A DNA stretch of 64,000 nt, from positions 55,229 through 119,228 of the forward strand of contig JALFYY010000024.1 in the NCBI GenBank assembly GCA_022783865.1, given 5' to 3'. Position 1 is the first letter of the stretch; every line of letters starts with the position of its first letter. Both the position numbers and the translations under genes were made by a program. Source of the stretch: Bacteroidales bacterium (lineage in GTDB: Bacteria > Bacteroidota > Bacteroidia > Bacteroidales > Paludibacteraceae). Positions 49,689-59,350 of this stretch are shown here, one piece after another. Below the pieces are notes generated by a model that saw nothing but the letters and a program-made list of their open reading frames with translations, was not told the origin of the DNA and searched no databases.

Positions 49689-49810
49689 ACAGAAGCCAAG
49701 TGTACCCTAACTGTAAGTTACATAAATACCCATAGAACAACACCTGATTATACCGGGGATACTACATAACAGGACAAGGGGATTACAAAAGAATTACAAT
49801 GGAAGCAGGA

Positions 49811-50524
49811 TCAGAGGTAGAAATCCTCTGTCAGACGGGCATATTCAGGGGTACGGTGATTGGGTTGCGATTCCAAAACCAGGTGCGAGGATTCTACTGC
49901 CCCGGATATTGCATCTTTGGCGAAATGGAGCAACATGCGTTTGGCGGGCTTGGCGGGAGTGCCATGCACATAACAGATTTGCTGCAAAAAGAGGGCGGGA
50001 CAGCCGCCCACTATCTGCCTGACAACCTGTTCGGCATCAGCAGGCAGGACGAGGAAAAGATGACCATGCGAAGCAAGCAGCCGTTCGCTATAAAGAAAAA
50101 GTTCGTCATAAGACAAAGTATCGGTATGGCGAGCCGCAGAACGAAGCCGCTCGGGTGCACGGAGACTATTATTGAAATAAGGCGGGTTGCTTACGACGAT
50201 ATCAAAAGGTCCGGCAGCGTTACAGGATTGCAAGGGGACAGCAACGGCACTGAGCCGATTGCCCCACGGAGAGGCGGCAAAATTGGCATTTGCCTGCCCA
50301 ACGGCTTCGGGCGAGATGTCGATACCGAGGATATCCGCTCCGGTGTATTGCTGCGCCAACATCAGTGCCACCAAGCCACTGCCCGTACCGATATCCAAGA
50401 TACGGCACGGCTCGCCTAAAAGGGATTCCACCCTGCTCCATGCCCCGAGCAAAACACCATCGGTGCCCACTTTCATGGCACAGCGGTCGTCGGCTACGAA
50501 GAATTGTTTGAAACGGAAAGCCAT
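49811..50524 (-). CDS. tRNA1(Val) (adenine(37)-N6)-methyltransferase-like
   Basis: 237 aa; MKVGTDGVLLGAW, ILDIGTGSGLVALMLAQ, VVSNPPYFNNSL (NPPY). Confidence 0.9.
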   Translation of the reverse strand: MAFRFKQFFVADDRCAMKVGTDGVLLGAWSRVESLLGEPCRILDIGTGSGLVALMLAQQYTGADILGIDISPEAVGQANANFAASPWGNRLSAVAVPLQSCNAAGPFDIVVSNPPYFNNSLRAPERLRSAARHTDTLSYDELFLYSERLLASHGHLFLVLPADAEQVVRQIVGGCPALFLQQICYVHGTPAKPAKRMLLHFAKDAISGAVESSHLVLESQPNHRTPEYARLTEDFYL

Positions 50525-50527
50525 GGG

Positions 50528-51325
50528 TTAATGCGTATGACCTTCGACGCACTCTACGACTTCGGAATGACGGTCGTGGTCGTGATGATGATGTCCGCCG
50601 AAGATAGCGACACAGAGATAAATACCCATACCGATGAAGAGGACGGCGCAGACGGTGCGGAGCCATACTTCAATCTGACGGATACGGTTGTTCAGCTTTC
50701 CGATACCCATCATCGAATACGACAGAATCCAGGCAATAATGATGACGGGCAGCCCCGTTCCCAAGCCGAACAGCACGGGCATGAGCCAGCTCCATGCGAG
50801 AGGTTGCGCCATGGTGAGCGGAACGAGCATTCCGAAAAACATCACGCCGCTATACGGGCAGAAAGCCAACGAGAAGACGACACCCAACACGAATGCCCAC
50901 AGCCAATCGGGGACACGACGGGAGGTAGTTGCCAAATGCTCTATTTTGTGTGCAAGCCCGTGATTATGTTCGTGGTCGTGATGCTGCTCATGATGTCCGC
51001 CAATGAGCATGAAAAGTCCGCAGACAATAAGGAAAGGTCCCAAGACAGGTTCGCCGTAGGTTTCGAAGAAATGCTGCACCCCTTCGATTTGTGCGCCCAA
51101 AAGGAAGATGAGACTCAAAACGGTGTACACCACCATCTTGCCCACGACATACATAAAGCCGTTGAGAAGGACAGCGCGACGGTTGCTCACGTCTTTGCCG
51201 ATAAAGCCGATGGCTGTAATGTTAGAACAGAAGGGGCAAGGGCTGAAGATGGTCATCAAACCTAAGAGGAATGCCGTAAGGAGCGGCATGGTGGAATTGT
51301 GCAAAAGGGTATCGAGGAAGGGCAT
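50528..51325 (-). CDS. ArsG/DsbD-like transmembrane permease with His-rich loop and tail
   Basis: 265 aa; GLMTIFSPCPFCSNITAIGFIGKDV and AFCPYSGVMFFGMLVPLT halves; HHEQHHDHEHNH loop and GGHHHHDHDRHSEVVECVEGHTH tail. Confidence 0.8.
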   Translation of the reverse strand: MPFLDTLLHNSTMPLLTAFLLGLMTIFSPCPFCSNITAIGFIGKDVSNRRAVLLNGFMYVVGKMVVYTVLSLIFLLGAQIEGVQHFFETYGEPVLGPFLIVCGLFMLIGGHHEQHHDHEHNHGLAHKIEHLATTSRRVPDWLWAFVLGVVFSLAFCPYSGVMFFGMLVPLTMAQPLAWSWLMPVLFGLGTGLPVIIIAWILSYSMMGIGKLNNRIRQIEVWLRTVCAVLFIGMGIYLCVAIFGGHHHHDHDRHSEVVECVEGHTH

Positions 51326-51409
51326 ATTGCTAATGTTTCGCTGATTATTTCCGATAGTTTACCAAAAGGCTTGCAAAGGTACAATTTTTGTCGTAACTTT
51401 GCAAATGAT

Positions 51410-53596
51410 ATGCTGAGAAAGTTACGACATATAGAATTTTGGGCATTGCTACTCGCCTTTGTGACGGCGGGTTGCCACAATATAGACAAAGACGCCCAGC
51501 GTATAGAGGCGACTATTCACCAACAAGAAACAGTTGCTGCCGCCATTACCGACCAACTGATAGCAGGATTGCAGCAGAACTCGTTCGACAGCGTATGGAA
51601 CATCGCCAAAAGCACCGACGAAGTACTGATTTATATCTTCAACCGGCAGGGCTTAGTATTCTGGTCGAACAACTGGCTCGCCGGCAAAGAGGTGACACTA
51701 CTCTACTACGACCGATGGTATTATCATCACTTCGAGAATGCACACGCCATTTGCCGATGGCGAAACGCGGGACAATACAACATTCTGACCGTCATTCCCG
51801 TGAAATACGCATACCCGTTTGAGAACCAGCAACTTCACAATGAATTCATACATCCCTTCAAGGGCGATGATTCGTATGAAATAACCACCGAACAGAAGCC
51901 GGAGCACCATGCCGTTTATGCAGCGGACGGACACTATTTGTTTTCGTTGTGCCATTGTCAGGAGATTGCACCGGCACCTAAAAAAGAAAGTACCATCATC
52001 GAAACCTTTTCGTATCAGACCATTCTGACAGAGAAAGCACCGCCATTAGCCAAACGTTTGCCTTCGTTCTTGAAGACACGGCTGTATTTCCTGATAGACA
52101 TACTGATTTTCGGGCTGATATTTCTGGTCGGACTGATTGGTCTGATTCATAGTCACGGCATACAGAATATGCGGCTGCGCACGAAATATATGTACTTCAT
52201 GACCGCCCTCCTGATGTTGGTTTCGATATATATGTTCACCGTGTCGGGTCTGCACGTAAGACAACGCTACGAAAAACAGCAAAAACACGACTTGGAACGC
52301 ACTACGGCCTATATACAGAAATCGCTGCAGGAGATATATTTCTGGAACATGGGTATCGGTCCGGAACACCGGCAAGGTCTGAATATCGACTTGCGCGACT
52401 TGGCATTTACCTATAAAACCGACATTCACGTATATGACTTGAACGGCAATATCCTGGGCAGTTCCACTCCGGAGCTTTTCGACCAAGGCTTGGTATCAAC
52501 CCACATTGCACCCGAACCTTTTTTCTCGAACGCTTCAACGCTGATACAATACGAGCATATCGGCGACATGCGTTATCTGGCAGGCTATACAGAACTGTTG
52601 AACGGCAGTTATCTGCGAATCGGCTACATAGCTGTGCCGATGTTCCTCAGTGCGGACGAACTGAATGCCGCCACCGATGCGTTCTCCGCCAAACTATTGC
52701 CGCCTATCTTAATCGCATTGCTATGTGCCATCTTACTGAGTGCTATCATTTCACGGGAGTTGACGCAGTCGCTGGTAGGTTTGTCGGAAAAGATGAAGCA
52801 CTTCAAAATCGGGCGACGCGACAACAGATTGGTTTATGAATACAAGGACGAAATCGGACAACTGGTACAGCATTACAATGAAATGGTAGATGAACTGGAA
52901 CGCTCTGCCGAACTGCTTGCCAAATCAGAACGTGAAGGAGCCTGGAAGACCATGGCACGGCAGATTGCCCACGAAATCAACAATCCGCTGACCCCCATGA
53001 AACTCACCTTGCAGCAACTGCAACGCATGAAGCAGAAAGGCGGAGAACAGTTTGACGAGTATTTCAACAAATCGACCTTACTACTGATAGAGCAAATCGA
53101 CCAACTCTCGCATATTGCACAATCGTTCTCGAGTTTCGCCAAAATGCCGGAAGTATGCACCACCGAAGTGGATATTGCACAGAAACTGAGTTCGGTGATT
53201 TCGCTTTTCCGCAACAATCAGGAAGAAGTACCCATCCGGTATATCGGACCGGACAACGGCATCATGACATACGCTGACGAAGAGCAGATATCGCAGGTGT
53301 TCAACAACCTCATCAAGAACGCCTTGCAAGCCATTGAGAAGAAAGAAGACGGCGACATCATCATCATCATGAAAGAACTGTCACACACCATCATGATCAG
53401 CGTTTCGGACAACGGATGCGGCATTCCGGAGGATATGCAGGATAAGGTTTTCCGCCCGAATTTCACCACCAAATCAACCGGTATGGGACTCGGGCTGCCT
53501 ATTTCGAAGAACATTGTAGAAGGCTCGGGCGGCACTATCCGATTTGTGACATCAGAAAAAGGCACTACTTTCTTTGTGGAACTGAGGAAAGTGTAG
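51410..53596 (+). CDS. Membrane sensor histidine kinase (NtrY-like)
   Basis: TM segments, HAMP-like region, H-box WKTMARQIAHEINNPLTPMKLTLQQLQRM, N/G boxes (NNLIKNALQAI; DNGCGIPEDMQDKVFRPNFTTKSTGMGLGL). Track start 51299. Confidence 0.93.
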   Translation: MLRKLRHIEFWALLLAFVTAGCHNIDKDAQRIEATIHQQETVAAAITDQLIAGLQQNSFDSVWNIAKSTDEVLIYIFNRQGLVFWSNNWLAGKEVTLLYYDRWYYHHFENAHAICRWRNAGQYNILTVIPVKYAYPFENQQLHNEFIHPFKGDDSYEITTEQKPEHHAVYAADGHYLFSLCHCQEIAPAPKKESTIIETFSYQTILTEKAPPLAKRLPSFLKTRLYFLIDILIFGLIFLVGLIGLIHSHGIQNMRLRTKYMYFMTALLMLVSIYMFTVSGLHVRQRYEKQQKHDLERTTAYIQKSLQEIYFWNMGIGPEHRQGLNIDLRDLAFTYKTDIHVYDLNGNILGSSTPELFDQGLVSTHIAPEPFFSNASTLIQYEHIGDMRYLAGYTELLNGSYLRIGYIAVPMFLSADELNAATDAFSAKLLPPILIALLCAILLSAIISRELTQSLVGLSEKMKHFKIGRRDNRLVYEYKDEIGQLVQHYNEMVDELERSAELLAKSEREGAWKTMARQIAHEINNPLTPMKLTLQQLQRMKQKGGEQFDEYFNKSTLLLIEQIDQLSHIAQSFSSFAKMPEVCTTEVDIAQKLSSVISLFRNNQEEVPIRYIGPDNGIMTYADEEQISQVFNNLIKNALQAIEKKEDGDIIIIMKELSHTIMISVSDNGCGIPEDMQDKVFRPNFTTKSTGMGLGLPISKNIVEGSGGTIRFVTSEKGTTFFVELRKV

Positions 53597-53835
53597 AAAT
53601 TTGACGCTCTGACAATCTGACAATTGAACAAAGATAAAGGATAAAGAACAAAAGCCAAAACGGTTAACCGTTGATTTGCAGGCGAGATGTACATATTCCG
53701 ACAGATAATAGTTCTCTACTACACTATTTATCAGACAGCAATCATCAGCCATTTGTCCGTTTTGGCAGCAGAAAAGCAGATTTATTATCAAAATGGCAGT
53801 TTCTCTGCACTTTTTCTAACTTTTTGCCACTGAAG

Positions 53836-53867
53836 TTTGCATAATTCAAATCATTTGTATATCTTTG
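53836..53867 (+). promoter_or_regulatory. Bacteroidetes-type promoter (TTTG-N20-TATCTTTG)
   Basis: TTTG 53836-53839, 20-nt spacer, TATCTTTG 53860-53867. Confidence 0.7.
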
Positions 53868-53904
53868 CACACTCAAAAGACAGAACAAAATATTAACAAC
53901 ATAA

Positions 53905-56748
53905 TTGATTAAAGGTATGAAAAAATCTAACTTGTTACAAAGTCTGTTTGTAGCGTTCTTGTTGGTATTCACGACACTGAACGCACATGCAGAACTGCTT
54001 CTCACAGAGAATTTCAACTATTCGACCGGAAATCTGTATGGTCAAGGTACATCAATCGACCCCACAGGGTTAGGATGGATTCGATATGGTTCGCACACAG
54101 CGAATGTAATTCAAGTCGTTGATGGCGCACTCTCATATGCCGGCTATCAAGAAACCGCTACAGGCAAGGCTGCAAGAATCACCAACGGAGGCACTACCGA
54201 CGAAGATTTGCAATTTGCATTTTCGAAAGACCCTATTACATCGGGCAGTTTCTATGCATCTATGTTAGTCAACATCACCGATGCAGGACAAGGTGACAAG
54301 CCTGCTTATTTTATTGCTTTCACCGGTAAGACATCAAAAGGTTGGGTCGATGGAGTGAATGCCACTGAATATGGTCGTATATTCTCTATCAAAAGCGGCG
54401 AAGGTAAATTTCAATTAGGCATCAGCAAAAATAACGCAGCCCCCTCAGTAACGACCGAGGATTTGGATTTAGGCAAAACCTATCTGCTTGTGCTCAAATA
54501 TGAGTTTATTGATGGTTCAAACAATGACATCACCTCTCTTTGGGTAAATCCTGCCGATTTCAAAAATGAACCTACCACCACATTGATTGGTACAATTAGT
54601 CAGGGAGATGCTTCTGCCACTAATGGTTTACAAGGTATTGAAATCCGACAAGGACAGAATTTTGAAAGACTGACTCCTACTGCTACTATTGATGCTATCC
54701 GTGTGGCTACCACATGGGCTGAGTTGTTCAATCAAACAGCCGGTGGCGAAGACCAGGATCCCGTGCCTGCTATCAGCGTAAATACCACTTCGATAGAATT
54801 CGAAGGAACTATGTTTGTAGGAGGTCCTGCCGTTACGAAGACTGTCAACGTAAAGGCTACCGATTTGACTGCTGACATCACCATTACCACCACTTCCGCT
54901 AACCTTACGGTTGAACCTGCCACTATCACCAAAGAGGCTGCTATGAGCGAAACGGGTGCCAATGTAGTTGTTACTTTCACACCCAACTCTATTGAGACCG
55001 GTTTCCCGAATGTAGTATTCGCTTCGGAAGGTGCAACTGAAGTAAAAGTACCAGTTAGCGTTTATGTAGTAAATGCCGTAGCGAACTTAGGCGAAATGGT
55101 TGCAAAAGCAAAAGAAGAAGGTTACTACTATGGCGCTATCAGCGGTGAGATTGCTGTAACACACAGCTATACACAAAGCGGTCAAAACTGCCTGTATATC
55201 CAAGACGCTACTGCCGCTTTCTTAGTGTATGACACCTACGAGAACATGGGTGACTTGAAGGCAGGTGACCGCTTCACGGGTGCAAGTGTTTACTATGGCG
55301 GCGGTGAGTTCTATATCGAATCAATCGGCAAGAAAGGCGAAAACAAAGCAGTAGAGCCCGAAGACGTAACTTTGGCTGAATTGGCAACCAACGAGGGCAA
55401 AGCCAAATATGCTTTCCGTTTGGTACGCGTAAGCAATGTTAAGTTCAGTGCAACCGGTAAGTTTGAAAGTCAACAATATGATATTACACAAGGTGGAACA
55501 ACTGCCAAGATGAGTTTCTTTACCGGTTCGGAGATTATCGGTACGGACATTCCCGGCAGAGCTGACATAGTTGGCGTAGTGCGTAATGCCAACGGCAACC
55601 TTATAAGTCCCCGTACCACAGCAGATATCTCTGCCATAGCCGCTACACCTACTATCAGCGTATCGCAGACTGCAGTTGATTTCGGAGAGACCATCTTCGT
55701 TTTGGGCGGAACTTCGGCTACAACCAAAATCACCGTAAAGGGTGCTGATTTGACAGGTGATATCACCATCACTTCCTCATCTCAGAACCTTACCGCTACA
55801 CCCACGACCATTGCCAAAGCTGATGCTATGACAGAAGCAGGCGTGGAAGTAACGCTCACATTCACTCCTTTGGCAGTAGAATGGGACGACCCGTATATCA
55901 CAATCCGTTCGGAAGGCGCAACGCAAGTACAAGTGCAAGTAGCTGCCTTTGTGAATGACGCTGTAGCCGATTTGGCAGCTATGAAAGCTAAAATCGAGAC
56001 AGAAGGCTTCTTTATGGGATACATCACCGGCGAGATTGCCGTTTCGCAAGCATACGATTTTAACGGTTTGCCCTATTTCTATGTGCAAGACGCAACCGCT
56101 GCTCTGATGATGACCGGCGAAGCAGAAGTGGTTGGCGATTTGGTTGCAGGCGACCGCTTGACAATGATAGGAGCATACTACGAAGGCGGAACAACCTTCT
56201 CAATAGCATCTATTGGTACCAAAGGTGAGAACAAAGCAGTTGAGCCGGATGTAGTTACCTTGACAGAATTGACAAGCAACGCTGCTCAATATGCTTTCCG
56301 TTTGGTACGCATAAACGATATTACTTTCTCGCAGACGGGCGACTTTGCATTCGGAACGCAGTACGATATCGCACAAGGCGAAGCCGTTGCCAAGTTGAGC
56401 CTCTTTGCCGAATCTGACATCATCGGTACACAATTGCCAAGCAAAGCCGATGTAATCGGTATTGTCCGCAATGCCACCGGCAAACTTATCAGTCCCCGTA
56501 CAACAGAAGATATTATCGACAAGAGTATCAACACATCGTTAGCAGATGCTTACGCCGCTCAAGTTTATACCGAAACCGGTATGCTCTGCATTGTCAGCGA
56601 AGCAGAAACGGCTGTGTCGGTATATACGATGCTCGGTGCCGAGATTGCAACCGTGCGTGCAACAACAGGAACCACACGCATTGCATTGGAACAAGGTATC
56701 TATATCGTACGCATCAACGGCAAAGCCACCAAAGTGATTGTGAAATAA
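53905..56748 (+). CDS. Secreted protein with duplicated Ig-like plus OB-fold-like modules and T9SS-like tail
   Basis: 947 aa; probable start 53917 (MKKSNLLQSLFVAFLLVF); two about 290-aa repeats; C-term VSVYTMLGAEIATVRATTGTTRIALEQGIYIVRINGKATKVIVK. Confidence 0.88.
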   Translation: MIKGMKKSNLLQSLFVAFLLVFTTLNAHAELLLTENFNYSTGNLYGQGTSIDPTGLGWIRYGSHTANVIQVVDGALSYAGYQETATGKAARITNGGTTDEDLQFAFSKDPITSGSFYASMLVNITDAGQGDKPAYFIAFTGKTSKGWVDGVNATEYGRIFSIKSGEGKFQLGISKNNAAPSVTTEDLDLGKTYLLVLKYEFIDGSNNDITSLWVNPADFKNEPTTTLIGTISQGDASATNGLQGIEIRQGQNFERLTPTATIDAIRVATTWAELFNQTAGGEDQDPVPAISVNTTSIEFEGTMFVGGPAVTKTVNVKATDLTADITITTTSANLTVEPATITKEAAMSETGANVVVTFTPNSIETGFPNVVFASEGATEVKVPVSVYVVNAVANLGEMVAKAKEEGYYYGAISGEIAVTHSYTQSGQNCLYIQDATAAFLVYDTYENMGDLKAGDRFTGASVYYGGGEFYIESIGKKGENKAVEPEDVTLAELATNEGKAKYAFRLVRVSNVKFSATGKFESQQYDITQGGTTAKMSFFTGSEIIGTDIPGRADIVGVVRNANGNLISPRTTADISAIAATPTISVSQTAVDFGETIFVLGGTSATTKITVKGADLTGDITITSSSQNLTATPTTIAKADAMTEAGVEVTLTFTPLAVEWDDPYITIRSEGATQVQVQVAAFVNDAVADLAAMKAKIETEGFFMGYITGEIAVSQAYDFNGLPYFYVQDATAALMMTGEAEVVGDLVAGDRLTMIGAYYEGGTTFSIASIGTKGENKAVEPDVVTLTELTSNAAQYAFRLVRINDITFSQTGDFAFGTQYDIAQGEAVAKLSLFAESDIIGTQLPSKADVIGIVRNATGKLISPRTTEDIIDKSINTSLADAYAAQVYTETGMLCIVSEAETAVSVYTMLGAEIATVRATTGTTRIALEQGIYIVRINGKATKVIVK

Positions 56749-56760
56749 CAAGTATTACAC

Positions 56761-56814
56761 AACAAGGGTGCGTCTCTCTGCTATGAGGAACTGCACCCTT
56801 GTTCTATTTTTTTT
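56761..56814 (+). terminator. Intrinsic terminator
   Basis: AACAAGGGTGC...GCACCCTTGTTCTATTTTTTTT. Confidence 0.85.
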
Positions 56815-56820
56815 GACGAT

Positions 56821-59103
56821 ATGAAACGATTCAGTCTTTTTCTTATGTTATGCTGTGCCGTTGCGTTGCAGGCACAGACCACCGACTACCCCGAACTCCT
56901 TTCCAACCCGGGTTTTGAAGAATCAAGCATAAGTCCGTTCGGCGGCGTGACTACCTTTGAAGACTGGACATTGCCTTTGGGAGCTGCTGTGGCAGAAACG
57001 GCAGACAAGCAAGAGGGTGAACAGGCAATGAAAATCAACCAAGCAACACAGAAAGTGAACCACCTTGACCAAGAGGTGTTTGACTACGCCACCCAACCTG
57101 AAGAAGGAGCCGCCTACGAAATGCGTATCCGATACAAAGTGCTCGCTTCGCAAGCTGGGGAAGACATCAAGTTGATGTATCTCTGGAGCAGTTCACGCGA
57201 CGGAGAACTCACAAAAGACTCCACCTCCTGGCTCACCGGCAACGAATGGAAGACACAGATATTGCGCACTGTTTGCCCGGCAGGAGCTTCACGCTTTCTT
57301 TTCCGTGTAAAGTTTAGCAAAGGGGTAGAGGTACTGTTCGACGACTTCAGTTTCCGCAAGGTGGATGACGAACCTGTTCCGGCAGAACCTTCACTCACTA
57401 TCACCCCTGCGAAAATGCCGGCTGCAGAAACCACACTCGGTACTCCTGCTGAGTTGCCCGTTATTACCGTTGTGCAAAACAACTTTACGGCTCCAATGAC
57501 GTTTGACATCATCGGCAAAGGACGTGCTGCATTCTCTTTTACCACAACCGCCAAGAGCGAGACCGCAACAGAAGTGCAGATTACTTACAATCCTGCCGAA
57601 GCCGCTATGCACGATGCGATGCTGATAATTGATGTTCCTTCGAAGCCCGAGCTTTCTGAGACCTACTCGCTGCATGGCATCTGCATTGACCCGAAGAATC
57701 CGCCTGTAGTAACGATTACACCGGAGTCGCTGCCCACTTTCGAAACAACGGCACGACAAGAACAGAAGGCGACCCTGAAACTCAACAGCACCGGCTGTAT
57801 CGACTATGTATATGCCGGAATGCGCCATATCGACAATGCTGGATTCGTAGTCAATTCCACCACGTTTATCAAGAACATGCCGCAGGATGTAACCGTCACT
57901 TTCCGTCCCACCAAGGCGGGTTACTACCGTTCGCAGCTCCGCTTCTGGTCGTTGAAATCCGACACGGTCACTGTCACTTTGATAGGTAATGCCAAACCGG
58001 CTACCGAAGACCCGAACACATTCACCACGGCATTCAGTTGGCATTTGGAAAACCCGCAATCGTTGCTCGTCGAGGACTTCAACCTTGTGGAACACAACTA
58101 CGATTTGCAATTGGAGGGCTGGCAGAACGTAGTGCTCGGCGGCGAACGCCCGTGGTGGGGCTACTATCACCGTGACGCACAACTGAATATCTTGGAAAAG
58201 ACTGCCAAAGCCACAGGCTACCAGTATCAGGTGCCGGCAGAAGAACGCAGCGAGATGTGGATGGTAACGCCTGCTTTGGACTATAAGAATGCCAAAGGAC
58301 GCACCTTCACGCTCCGTGTGATGGGCGACTTTATGTTCGAAGGACACGATACTGAACTCTCCGTATGGCTCATCGACTCCGTTCCGGGCGACCGGCTCTA
58401 TTTCCGTAAGATAGACGGTATGGGTATTCCTACGGCTCCCGACTACAACGGCGAGTGGATGGAGTATCACGTCAACCTCGACGGACAAGAGATTGAAGAT
58501 GTGTTCTTTATCGGTTTCAAGTACGACGGTCTGTTCGGACAGGAGAATGCCGTAACCTACTACATTGACGATGTCTCGTGGGGACGCACCGACTTGCCTG
58601 CTATCCAAGCTGACTCTGCACAGGTCGTTATGACAGCGGCATTGGGCAAAGATGCCGCCTCGGGTATGATTACTGTCAAGACTTCCAATCTGACAGAACC
58701 TGTAACATTGTCGTTGGGCGGCAACAACAAGAGCAAATTCCAACTTTCTGCCAACACTTTGCCTGTCGAAGGCGGAACGTTCCAAGTACTCTTCAATAGC
58801 GACCAGGAAGGCGTTCACGAAGCGTATGTGAAACTCTCCTCGCGTGGGGCTGCCGACCTCTATATCCCGATGGCAGTGCTTTGCAAGACGGGTACGGCTG
58901 TCGAAAATCCGGGTGCAGAAGCGTTGCGTATCTTCACTGCCGGCAGAGAGTTGCACGTGACGAATGCCGCTGCAGACTACACCGTTTACGACACCACGGG
59001 GCGCACAATCTATACCGGTAATGCCGCACATATTACGTTGCCTACGGCAGGTGTGTACGTAGTGCGTTGCGCGGCTGAAGCCAAGAAAGTGACGGTACTC
59101 TAA
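56821..59103 (+). CDS. Secreted multi-domain protein (carbohydrate-binding-like N-terminus, Ig-like, choice-of-anchor-like) with T9SS-like tail
   Basis: 760 aa; signal peptide MKRFSLFLMLCCAVALQAQ; LLSNPGFEESS; C-term YTVYDTTGRTIYTGNAAHITLPTAGVYVVRCAAEAKKVTVL. Confidence 0.85.
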   Translation: MKRFSLFLMLCCAVALQAQTTDYPELLSNPGFEESSISPFGGVTTFEDWTLPLGAAVAETADKQEGEQAMKINQATQKVNHLDQEVFDYATQPEEGAAYEMRIRYKVLASQAGEDIKLMYLWSSSRDGELTKDSTSWLTGNEWKTQILRTVCPAGASRFLFRVKFSKGVEVLFDDFSFRKVDDEPVPAEPSLTITPAKMPAAETTLGTPAELPVITVVQNNFTAPMTFDIIGKGRAAFSFTTTAKSETATEVQITYNPAEAAMHDAMLIIDVPSKPELSETYSLHGICIDPKNPPVVTITPESLPTFETTARQEQKATLKLNSTGCIDYVYAGMRHIDNAGFVVNSTTFIKNMPQDVTVTFRPTKAGYYRSQLRFWSLKSDTVTVTLIGNAKPATEDPNTFTTAFSWHLENPQSLLVEDFNLVEHNYDLQLEGWQNVVLGGERPWWGYYHRDAQLNILEKTAKATGYQYQVPAEERSEMWMVTPALDYKNAKGRTFTLRVMGDFMFEGHDTELSVWLIDSVPGDRLYFRKIDGMGIPTAPDYNGEWMEYHVNLDGQEIEDVFFIGFKYDGLFGQENAVTYYIDDVSWGRTDLPAIQADSAQVVMTAALGKDAASGMITVKTSNLTEPVTLSLGGNNKSKFQLSANTLPVEGGTFQVLFNSDQEGVHEAYVKLSSRGAADLYIPMAVLCKTGTAVENPGAEALRIFTAGRELHVTNAAADYTVYDTTGRTIYTGNAAHITLPTAGVYVVRCAAEAKKVTVL

Positions 59104-59110
59104 CGTAACA

Positions 59111-59154
59111 CCCATACAAAGCCCATGCAGGGCTCATACGGGTCCCATAGTGCT
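59111..59154 (+). repeat. Degenerate 11-bp-period repeat (4 units), related to 4529-4594
   Basis: cccatacaaag|cccatgcaggg|ctcatacgggt|cccatagtgct then acgg. Confidence 0.7.
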
Positions 59155-59350
59155 ACGGTAGTTGAAAGCTCCGTGGTTGCTGAGGGCACTTTGGCAACAT
59201 ACAAAACGCAAAATACAGAGAATGTGTCAATTAGGTTATTGGCACATTCTTTATTTCTATATGCGGCTTGCGCATGTGTTAGATTTTGCGTAACTTTGTC
59301 GCTCCTTAAAGGTACAGAATAGTTACTATAAAAAACATATTATTTTATCA

